A stretch of DNA of 64,000 nt, from the NCBI GenBank assembly GCA_007449985.2, contig VIIQ02000587.1, forward strand, positions 62,001-126,000. Reading direction: 5' to 3'. Positions 9,425 to 18,837 of the stretch are shown here, in pieces (within the stretch, counting starts at the first letter, position 1; every line of letters starts with the position of its first letter). Source of the stretch: Desmodesmus armatus (lineage: Eukaryota > Chlorophyta > Chlorophyceae > Sphaeropleales > Scenedesmaceae). A program made the position numbers and the translations under genes. The notes below the pieces were generated by a model. It was not told the DNA's origin. It saw only the letters and a list, made by a program, of their open reading frames with translations, and did not search any database.

Positions 9425-11593
9425 ATGGACACCACCGGTTACAACCAAGCTATGCCTCCTCTGCAGGCCCTGAACGCCATCGCAACATATGATGGTAAGA
9501 AGGACCCAGATGCATGGCTCAATTGCATCCAGGCCATAGCCGACCTGTACAATTGGTCAGACGATCTCTGCCTGAAAATTGCACGGGTGCGGCTGACTGG
9601 CCCTGCCTGGAACTGGGCCCAATCGCGCCAGTTTCCCAACTGGACTGCTTTTCAGCAGCAACTAGAGTCTCGCTATGGTGAAACCAAAGAGTCTGCCATA
9701 GCCAGGCTGGAATGCTGCCGCCAGTACCCTTCGGAGTCCGTCAAGGATTTTGCAGACAGGTACCTGTACAATGCAGAAAAGGCAGGACGTGTTGAGGATG
9801 AGGCGCTGGTTTACAACTTCATACAAAGGCTGCAATCTGACCTCAAGCTTGAGGTGGCCCGTCAGCGCCTGCACAGTATTGAGGAGATTGTCACGTTCTG
9901 CAACTTCTGGAAGGGCCTGCTGCAAGGACATGAGGAGAACAGCGACCCGTCTGGCCCCTTGGAGTATGGATTTATCCCTCGCCCCCAGGCTTTTGCAGGC
10001 CCCCCTCGCCGCCCTGAGTTCAAGCCAAGAGACCAGGGCCGCAGGGCACCACCCTACAGGCCACCCCCTCTGCGTGACAACACCCACCGTGGCCCCAATG
10101 GTGCCCCCAGGGCTGACTACAGGCCCCCCTTCAAGCCCAACAGTTGCTCACCTGCGCCCACGGCTGCTCCCACTGGCGCTGCTATCGGGGAGCTGGCCGC
10201 ACATTTCAAGCGCCTTGAGATGCATCTTCTGCACCAGATGCAAGATCAGGACCAAGAGATCCGCACCCTGCGTTCTGCCCTGAACCAAGAGAGGAAGCAG
10301 CAGGCAACAACAGGGCAGTACAACACAATGCTGCCTCTGTATGATGACGAGGTGTGCAACCCAGAGGCATCTGATGATGACAATGACATTGACTATGAGT
10401 TGCTGGCCTCGTTACTGGGCCCGGGCACGTCTTCTACTGATGCTGAGCCGCCGTACGCCCCAGCTGAGTCCACAGCGCTCACCCCTCCTGGTGCGGCCAA
10501 GCCTTCTGACCTCCAATTTCAAGAGACTGCCATACTGGACTCAAGGCACCCACACCAAACCCCAGCACAGGCTCCACGCCCGGCGGCCTCACCTGTCCAG
10601 CTCTCCTACCAAGACACCCAGAGGCTGTACACAAGCCCGCCTGCCCTGAGCCTGCCCGATGGCACCACCTGCACCGTAACGGCAACAGTGAACGGCAAGC
10701 AGGTTGACAACGTAGTGGACACAAGCATCACCACTACCACTATCACACTGGACTGCCTGCGCCGGCTGGACCTGGACTCATTGATGGACCCCAGCATATA
10801 CAAGTGCCTGAAAGCTGATGGCCGCGTCACAGCTGGCAAGCTGCCCCCAGCATCCCTGCCAGAGCCCTCAGACGAAGCCTACCTACCAAACACCCCTGCA
10901 CAGCCTAGCTCCAGCTACGCTGCTGCCACGGGCCAGCCTTCAGTGGATGATGACCTGGGGTACAGTGATCCCTTGGCTGACATGGACCCTGAGGGGCCAA
11001 GTGCCGCCTCTCTAACAGCTACTGCTGCAAACACCGCCCATCAGGCAAGCCTGCAGTCACACACGGCAGCACACATGGATGACACAGTGGCTGCGTCTCA
11101 ATACCTGACCATGGGCAACGTTACAGGCAGCACCTCACCCTCTACCACCACTGAGACAAACGTGTCCCTGGAAGCCCTCAGTGCAGCTGTGGAAGCAGGC
11201 CTGATGGACATCGGCATGGAGGGTGACACCTACCTTGATCCCCAGGCTGCACACATGATGCGTGAACGTGATGCCATGCGCTTTGCGACAACTATGGACA
11301 CAGAGAGCGACTTGAGTATTGAAGGTCCCATAACACTCACCTCCCAGATCACCTTCTCCCCAAGCTTGCTCAGCGCCAGCCATGCTATTGCTGCCAGCGC
11401 TGAAGCCCATACTGCCCTCCGAGGGCAAGTGACCTGCACTGCAACCCTCAACGAGCTCAGCCGCCTGCACACCTCATCCTTCCTGCAACAGAACAATGCA
11501 GGGAACTGTCAGGAGGCAGTAACCATCTTTGACCCAGGAGGATGCCAACGCCCTGCCCTTGACGGGGCTGTCTGCAGCCCCCAACCCCTCTAA
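9425..11593 (+). CDS. Retrotransposon Gag with vestigial retropepsin-like segment
   Basis: A single open frame gives 722 residues from the ATG at 9425; the frame is open further upstream but has no ATG there. Residues about 15-170 (from ATYDGKKDPDAWLNCI to the HSIEEIVTFCNFWKGLL stretch) match the Retrotrans_gag capsid family of Ty3/gypsy elements. A Pro/Arg-rich, probably RNA-binding stretch follows. No CCHC zinc knuckle is present. Around residue 432, VVDTSITTTTITLDCLRRL aligns with the retropepsin active-site region (hydrophobic-DTG/DSG...L..L), but the invariant Gly is Ser, so the protease is probably inactive. The 5' leader carries three copies of ACGCTTCCACT (about 9270, 9332, 9373). The remaining C-terminal part is low-complexity. 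Confidence 0.85.
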   Translation: MDTTGYNQAMPPLQALNAIATYDGKKDPDAWLNCIQAIADLYNWSDDLCLKIARVRLTGPAWNWAQSRQFPNWTAFQQQLESRYGETKESAIARLECCRQYPSESVKDFADRYLYNAEKAGRVEDEALVYNFIQRLQSDLKLEVARQRLHSIEEIVTFCNFWKGLLQGHEENSDPSGPLEYGFIPRPQAFAGPPRRPEFKPRDQGRRAPPYRPPPLRDNTHRGPNGAPRADYRPPFKPNSCSPAPTAAPTGAAIGELAAHFKRLEMHLLHQMQDQDQEIRTLRSALNQERKQQATTGQYNTMLPLYDDEVCNPEASDDDNDIDYELLASLLGPGTSSTDAEPPYAPAESTALTPPGAAKPSDLQFQETAILDSRHPHQTPAQAPRPAASPVQLSYQDTQRLYTSPPALSLPDGTTCTVTATVNGKQVDNVVDTSITTTTITLDCLRRLDLDSLMDPSIYKCLKADGRVTAGKLPPASLPEPSDEAYLPNTPAQPSSSYAAATGQPSVDDDLGYSDPLADMDPEGPSAASLTATAANTAHQASLQSHTAAHMDDTVAASQYLTMGNVTGSTSPSTTTETNVSLEALSAAVEAGLMDIGMEGDTYLDPQAAHMMRERDAMRFATTMDTESDLSIEGPITLTSQITFSPSLLSASHAIAASAEAHTALRGQVTCTATLNELSRLHTSSFLQQNNAGNCQEAVTIFDPGGCQRPALDGAVCSPQPL

Positions 11594-12015
11594 CTTTGCC
11601 ATGCAGGCCGGCTCCCCCTTGTCCTTTGTTGACACACATGATGCCAGTCCCTGGCTGCCCTGAACACCTTGTCCCCAGCCAAGTGTATGCGTACCTCAGA
11701 TGGCCCGTGGCATCATAAGAAGCCCTGGCATACATCGCGCTCATGGTGAAGGTGACGGATGATCAGCTTGTCAGAGCAGGGCTGGGGACCAGCCCTTTCA
11801 TCCAGGGGAGCTGTTCCATGCATACCGTCTTGATGGTAAAGTTGCTGTTCAAGCCTGATGTATGCTGCATGCCCTGGACACCCTGCAGCTTGACTAGTGT
11901 TGACTAGTATGAACCACTTTATGACTAGTATTGTGCTGACAACCGTTGAGTGAGTGCTTAGGTGCATTAGGATGCGGCCTGGGACAGGCCTTCTTTTGGT
12001 GTGGCCTGCCACAGC
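11594..12015. other. Untranslated interior of the retrotransposon after gag
   Basis: About 420 bp with no ORF of note. It is where pol would be expected. No polypurine run is seen immediately before the 3' LTR. Confidence 0.6.
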
Positions 12016-13321
12016 TGTGGTACTAGCAGGAGTGCTAGCCACAACTGTGAGTACACTGCGGTGGTAACTGGTGCCTGTCCCACAACGTGCCTCCACACGC
12101 CTCAGTGATTGCATGTTTGAGGGGCATGCGGCACCCTCTGGCAGGACTGCGGGTGCTTGTTTGCTACTGTTGTACTGTCCCCCGACCCCCGGTCTGATTG
12201 GGCTAAAAGCTCACGAGGCAGCTGCAAGCTGCCAAACTGCCCTACTTGAGATCATGAATTAATACAAGTGGCTGCCAGAAGCAGCTGTGTGGTCCTGGGT
12301 TTCCTGTCACAGGTGACTTGGCACCTGCTGCTGTCACTGCTACTGTTGACTTGACCATAGCTCAAGCACGAGCCTCTCCGCTCCGTTGCTGAGCTGTGTT
12401 AGACTCATACGTGCACTTAGTGTTGTTGACGATGGTTGATACCTTGCATTGAGGCCAGTAAGTGTGGCATCAGCACGACACTACGAGCATCGTACTCGGG
12501 TCTGGTCTTGCATGCATCTGTCCACCTGTCGTCGCCTGTCATATGCATTGTTGTGTAGTTGCATATGTTTCAGCCGATTTGCTCGGTTGCAACATGTCAT
12601 TTCATGGTTGCACGTTCTTCTGGGACCGCAGGTCCCACCCTGCATATAGTTGTTGCCTGACGACGTATTCCCAACTATATTTGTAGTTCTGCGGAAGTGA
12701 GAAATGAGGCGAAAATCTTGGCTTTGCCTTGCCCGGGCTGTTGTGGCCCCGCGCAGTGATTACATCTATTTTGGGAGACGTCTCCTGCATATTGCATGCC
12801 GTTTTGTTGTTGTGGAAGCTAGCGGAAGGTGTCGCCCTGGCCTATATAAGGCGGGCCGTTCGCTGCTTTTCCAGGAGTGCCAAGGGTTGGCGAACAGATA
12901 CAAATCTGCCAACAAGTTACCAACGTGCATCGACACGCCCTGTTGTAACATTACAACTCTTTCCAAGCCTTGAATGTTCCTGGTTTCCTTGATACCGGCC
13001 TCGGCCTTCTACTGTCTCGATCCTGCCGTGCTGTGCTAGTGCCAGCCTGTACCTGACTTGAGTGCTTCGCACACACCAGCCTGTTTCCCTGAGTGCAGAG
13101 ACACTCACGAGCACCAAAGCAGTTGTTCCTGTCTCAAAGTGCCCACACTAGACCCTTGAGGAAGGACCAGGGTCAGGGAGTGGACCCAAGTGCCAGCCAG
13201 ACCTGAGACCCCCCAGCAGAAAGCAGCGTAGCACCCCTCTCCCCCTCTGCTGCTGCCCTGCCGCGCTGCCGCCACCCCCCCAGGCTGTGCACTCCCCGTC
13301 GCCCCGCCCCCGTCCGATCGC
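12016..13321 (+). repeat. 3' LTR
   Basis: Direct repeat of the 5' LTR at an offset of exactly 4114 bp; the open frames inside both LTRs translate identically. Its TATA box (12843-12850) is oriented toward the VID27 pseudogene that starts 360 bp downstream of the element. Confidence 0.9.
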
Positions 13322-13442
13322 GCCACAATGTACATCGCAGCAGTACGGTAGTTCCGGTTCGACGTACCCAGTCGCTTGATGAACAACTTTTGTTTCCCCA
13401 CCTCTACCATTCTACATACAATGATACGTACACGACATCTTC

Positions 13443-13476
13443 GGCTGTAGTTAGTGCGCTTGTGTTTGACGCGGGA
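13443..13476 (+). promoter_or_regulatory. Conserved upstream element, VID27 copy 2
   Basis: Matches the element at 2046 (GGCTGTAGTTAGTGCGCTTG then TTTGACGCGG), about 205 bp before the ATG. It survives although the retrotransposon ends only 120 bp upstream. Confidence 0.4.
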
Positions 13477-13681
13477 ACCATGGCTGTAGCTGACAATGGG
13501 CGCCTGCAAGTATGTATCCCTACTTATGTTTGCGTCAACATTCTCTTATCAAAACTAACACTTCAAACGCGTTTAGTTACCTTCAAACGTAGTTCAGCCC
13601 GTCCTCGGCAAGTTCGCCAGTGTCACCAGGCGGGGCCTGCCAAGTTCCCCGGGCCACACTTCGAGACAAATCAAGCGGATC

Positions 13682-16600
13682 ATGGTTTCAACAAGGTCAC
13701 AGGCGGCAGCTGCGGCTCCTCAGGTACGCCAGCTGGCAGTAGCGCTTATGCCACGTCAAGGTTACCACGGCACAGCTGCAAACCAGCACCACAAGCAGAC
13801 TGCCATCAGAAGCAGGCTGCTTTTCTGACAGACTTCGCATAGTGAGTAAAGGGGCACCTGGCAGAAGAGTCTCAAGCCATCGATATGATGAAGTTTGTGC
13901 TGCTGTGCTGTGCAGGGGCCTACTGGTGGCTCAGTCACAGACATCAAGCTGTACAAGTTTGTTGACGGCGAATGGCAGCTTACCTCCAGCAGTGCCAAGC
14001 CAGAAATCTATGACGCAAGCGACGCCAACAAAGACAATGAGGGGAAAGCAAGAGCTGGCACCTGAAAATCACTGCTGCTAAATCGACACCAGGGCTGACG
14101 CATCCTTGGAGTATTTGGCAGACATGGCACAGCAGCGTGTGACTTTTCAGCTGCCAAATGCAAGCTTGTGGAGCCTGCACTTCCCCAATGGCAAGCTGCT
14201 CGGCAAGTTTGTGAAGGAGCTCTTGGTGAGGAGCTGGGCACCTGGCAGCGGCTGTAGCTCGCCACACGGCTGTAGCAGCACTGCTAGCGCATACCCAGGT
14301 CGCCTTACTGCTACACCAAGTGATTTGCACTACTGCAGCCGACTGCACAAGATCAGGGTGCAGAGTACGGTTTGTGCTTGCTGCTGCATGTAAGCTGTTC
14401 GCATTCATTCAAAGACAGCCAGGGACAACTCCCCTACAGCTGAGCATACTGCCACTGACAAAACACTGACCACCATTACAAATACTCGCCTGCTGCTGTG
14501 TACATGTGCAGGAGGGCATCTTTGAGAACACCTACGCTATACGCTTGCCAATGCGCCTGAGGGTGCAGACTATATCTTCTACAATGACAAGGGCAACACA
14601 GCAGAGCCCTTGGAGGTATGGCGGATATGACAGCACAGCGCAGCACTGCATCGAAAGTGTCCTGATGTGTAGATGAGGACTCTGTGTCGGACACATCACC
14701 AGGCACAAATCAGGGTGGTCCCACAAATTCTAGGTCAAACCGGTTTCTAGCTGTCTGTCACAACCCGTCGGGCAATGGACTCAGCTTCCGCCTTATACTA
14801 TAAGGCTGAGCCACATCCGCCCTTCCAGTGTCACACAATGGTTGTCGACAACAGTGTTTACAGCGTCAGTGGTTTCACATGCTTGTGTCGGTGTTTTCAC
14901 ATGCTGGTGTGTTGCGCCACAGGTTGACCCCCAGCCGGAGGCCCCAGAGGAGCAGGAGGCCCTGGGCCTGACAGAGGTGGCCAAGAAGGTCCCAACATGC
15001 CTCAGCCTCCTGATGGGCACCGGCAGCCAGAGCTACCTACACCACAGGACTGAGTTCACCATTCTGCGCAACCAGGCCGCATCAGTCACACTGGAGGCAG
15101 GCAAGTCGGCAATGTTCTTTCTGTTGATGGCATCTTGCATTGGCCCTGCTGGTGCTGCAGGGTGCATGCAGAGTGCTGGCTCTTTGTCGCAACCTTTGAC
15201 CCGATGTGTCAGGCTGATCTGCTCACACATCTCCCACCCAGAGGCCATAATGCACTGGTAAGTAGGGCAAAACCTGCAAAACATCACCACACCACACTTT
15301 GCGGTTGACTGCTCACAACTTGACCTTGGCTGCGCTATGTTGATTCTTTCCGATACGCAGACAAGAAGCCTTTCTCCATCAAGCTGGTTGACGGCCGCCG
15401 CCTCACCCCTGTGGAGTCAAGCCATGTGCTCCTTGCCAACGACGAGACCGCCATGAACATGCTCTCCGCCACAGAGGCCAGCAAGCTGTTCCATGCTGAC
15501 ATTGAGACAAGCAAGGTCATGCAGGAGTGGCAGCTGCAGCGTGATGGGGTCTCCATTGAGCAGCGTGCCATTGCTCCAGGCAGCAAGGCCGACCAAGTCA
15601 GGGCAAGCCCTGATTCCCTGCTGAGCATGGCACACAACAGGCTGTGCCGGTGGGACCTTCGTGTGCAGAAGGGAGTTGTGCAGGTGCGTTTCACAGCTGC
15701 GCAAACACGAAATGCTGACAAACGGGACTGCATGCTATGGCGCCCACTGCTAGCATGCTAGCCAGTGCTGGCCCGGAGCAACCCTGCAAGCTTATGTGCA
15801 AGACAGTTGTTGACAAATGCTGGAGCCTCCAGTGCATTCATGTGTTGGACTCGAAAGCGGCATCGTGTCTTAGCCAGCAGAAACGCTAGTGGTCGTGCAC
15901 TATTTTGGGGGAAATGCCGCGGTGCATATCAAAGGCCTGTTTTCATACATGCAACACTGCTGCTTCTTTGACCCAACTGGTGGCTCAATGTCGTACTATG
16001 CAACAACCAACAGTGTTGTTGGGGTAAGGTGTACATGTCTGGATTATGCATGCTGTACTTACCAACTGCTGCTGGTTTTCATGTCTGCAGGAGAGCGGTC
16101 CCCTGAGACTTTGGGATGACAAGAGCGGGCAGCCCTACAGCAACAAGCCTGACTTCACATGTATTGCGGTCAGCGGCGCCGGCAGCGACGGCAATGGTTA
16201 TGTTGTGGTTGGCAGCGCTGATGGCACCATCAGACTGTTCAACAGCAGCTCACTCAAGCCGGTGAGCACTGCTGCACGGAAACAGAACAGTCAGTACGAC
16301 TGCCTGCTATGGACAATCCCCGTGCAACAATTGTGTGGGATGCGCCACGTTGCATGCTGCTGGTAGGGTGCGAAGTGCTGGAGTGCAAGCTGTAGTGCAT
16401 TGTATCATACACCCTATTCAGCAACCTCAGCAAGAGCAGCTGCAGATGGCATGGTAAAGCATGTTGCACACGGCATGCCAGCACAAAGTGCAAGCTGCAC
16501 CAGCCTACAACAGCTAGCGCACAGTTGATGTCCTCGCGACTGATTGCGCATGCTGCTGTGGTCTTTGCTGTTGCATCAAGGCCAAAACCACCATTGCAGG

Positions 16601-17763
16601 CCTGGGCAAGCCCATCACGGCCGTTGATGTGACGTATGATGGGCACTGGTGATTGCCACCACTGACGACTATGTGATGGTGGTCAACACACAATTCAAGG
16701 ACGGTAAGTTTACAGCAAGCTATACAGCGAGCTATAGTGAGCAGCCACTAAGGCATCCTTGATAGACACTGCAATCGGCTGATGGTAGTCAACACACACC
16801 TTGCCGGCAAAGGTAAGCATGTAGCCAGGGAACAGGAATTCGTGGCACAATCTTCACAGCTGCTGCCAAGACTGACTGCAATCAACACACATGTGCACGA
16901 GTTACCCGTGGCAAGTGGTGACGCCTGCAAGTATCTGCAGGTGTGCGCTCACCAAACCAGCATGAGTCGCATGGCAGGTGTGACACAAAAAATGGTTTTG
17001 CTCATCATGGCACCGGCTGATGGTTGGCCTTGGTTGCACGTGCCTGCCGTTTTGCGGGCGGAGCGGCGCGCTCTGCCTTCACACATGCTGGCCGCCACCA
17101 GATGCAGCTACCACGCCTGCTGCGCTTGACGCCAGAAGACAAGCGCCGCACGCAGAACGCCCCCCTCAAGAACGCTCGCTTCTCATGGGTGATGGAGGAC
17201 AACACTCCTGAGCGCTGGATCTCAGCTACTTGCGGCAAGCACACAGTGCTGTGGAACTATAGGAGGTGCGCTCCCACCGGCCTGCTGGTCTGTTCCAATG
17301 CGATGGGCCAGGCAGCTCAACTAGTACTCTGCAATGACTGCATTGCACTCTGTAATGACAGCCTCTTGCCAGAGTGGTGCACATGTGTGCGGCCAACATA
17401 CGGCAGCTAACAGGCGGAGTCAGTGCCTGCACTGCACACCGTGAACAACTGTGCGGCCATCCAATGGCCAGTGATACACACATGCCTGAGAGTGTCAATT
17501 GGCTGTCAGACGCCACTGTAGCAATCCAGACAGCAAGTTGCTGAGTGCCTCTCTATTGCTGCCGCCTGCTCCTACGTCTGCCCAGGGTCAAGACTGCCCG
17601 CGCTACCTGCACCTCACACAATGGGATGCCCGCACTGCACGAGTACCACCTGTCTGCACCCAGCCCTGAGGATATCAGTGATAGCAGGTTCATGCACAGA
17701 AGCAGTGCCAGGGACGCCCTGGTAGTAGCCACCAAGACCAAGCTCTACACCCTCAAGTCCTAA
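13682..17763 (+). pseudogene. VID27: VID27/DEM-family copy 2, pseudogene
   Basis: All nine exons can be aligned: 13682..13723, 13916..14225, 14512..14615, 14923..15100, 15361..15683, 16091..16261, 16581..16703, 17058..17265, 17586..17763. Exons 4-6 and 9 keep the exact lengths of copy 1 and closely similar sequence. Lesions: two indels in exon 2 with an in-frame TGA at 14063; one base lost in exon 3; one base lost in exon 7 (CACTGGGTGAT to CACTGGTGAT), creating TGA at 16650; and the acceptor AG before exon 8 changed to GG (17056-17057). The intron after exon 7 carries a degraded echo of the exon 7 end near 16778. A truncated protein of about 63 residues is predicted. The ATG and most splice sites survive, so transcription is possible. 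Confidence 0.9.
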
Positions 17764-18018
17764 ACTAGCTGCCAGCACTGCAGTGGATGACTGGCCAATT
17801 GTGCCCCGGGCTCCATGGTGCATACCACTGGGCAATCTGAGCAGATGCATGAGCTGTGACTTTGCTAATCACACATGTAGTGCTTTGGTGGGTGCAACAC
17901 TGCTCGTGTACATAGTGTGATATATTAGCATTTGTATGAGGCTTTTGAACAGCTGTCACCATTTAGTCCCTCTGGCTTGCTGAAACAGGACAAGTGTTGT
18001 GCTTATGTCAGGCAACCA

Positions 18019-18023
18019 TGTAA
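18019..18023 (+). terminator. TGTAA polyadenylation signal, VID27 copy 2
   Basis: TGTAA in the conserved GTCAGGCAACCATGTAACA block, 256 nt after the copy 2 stop codon. Confidence 0.5.
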
Positions 18024-18651
18024 CAGCAGGTAGCTACGTACATTGGATTGTCTAGTCTTTTGCTGGCAGCAACTTAAAGTTTTCAATGATTGTCCAGCAG
18101 CCTCAGCAATTTCTCGACAGCAACAGGGCACGGCCCACATGCTGTGCAATCACGGCCGCCCTGTGGACAAGCCTCTCCCTCCCACTGCAGTCTCCAATGA
18201 AGTGGAAAGGCAAAGCACCAACTTGTATTGGCTTGACCCAACAACTGCCTTGATACCAGCATGAACCAGCCAAGGCATCACACAGTACAAGCCCAGCACT
18301 CACTCGCAGCCCGTGCCAACGCATACACCAAACATGGTGACAACAAACACAATGCACACACTGTGCGGCATGTAAGGCCTGACAGCTGTGGCTGCAAACA
18401 CAACACATCCTGCATCAAGAGGCGGACTTCGCACCCACGCGACTAATGGGCCGCAACAAGCTCCAAGTATGGTCGGGATGCAGTGCATTGGCAGATGCCC
18501 GGGCGGGAGACGCAACAACAGCTATCACGAGGTTGTCATCCAGTGTCTGTCATGCGACCTTGAACAGGTGCGCTGCTACGAAACGATGCTTCCGTTGAAC
18601 GTGTGTCATAGTCGAATCAACATATCATGCCACTACCGCTTGATTCATCTT

Positions 18652-18686
18652 TGGCTGTAGTTGGAGCGCTTGTTTTTTTGACGCGG
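18652..18686 (+). promoter_or_regulatory. Conserved upstream element, VID27 copy 3
   Basis: Matches the elements at 2046 and 13443 (GGCTGTAGTTGGAGCGCTTG then TTTTTTTGACGCGGG), about 230 bp before the ancestral start position and 150 bp before the upstream ATG. Confidence 0.4.
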
Positions 18687-18837
18687 GAAGCCTGGCTGTA
18701 GCTGACAACATGCGTTGCGAGTACTTCTGTGTCACAGTACCTTCTTGAAATCACGTCAATAATCGTCAATAATCTTCAATAATCTCAAAGAGTTGTGCAG
18801 CTGCAGTTCAACGCAATACGTATTGGTATACCACCCA

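Larger units (their letters stand above)
7902..13321 (+). mobile_element. Gag-only (TR-GAG-like) LTR retrotransposon
   Basis: Two direct repeats of 1306 bp (7902-9207 and 12016-13321), in which I saw no difference where compared, flank a 2.8-kb interior. The interior holds a primer-binding site and one gag ORF but no reverse transcriptase, RNase H or integrase. This matches non-autonomous elements described in plants as terminal-repeat retrotransposons with a GAG domain (TR-GAG). The LTRs begin TG but end in CGATCGC rather than CA. The flanks (left ...CCGCATG, right GCCACAATG...) show no target-site duplication, and no polypurine tract precedes the 3' LTR. The near-identity of the LTRs implies a young insertion. 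It would need enzymes from an autonomous relative elsewhere in the genome. Confidence 0.88.

Noticed and set aside
13682..17763. Functional VID27 copy 2 via alternative splicing
   Set aside because: Several independent lesions (exons 2, 3, 7 and the exon 8 acceptor) would each need rescue, although some net frame compensation between exons 2 and 3 was noted.
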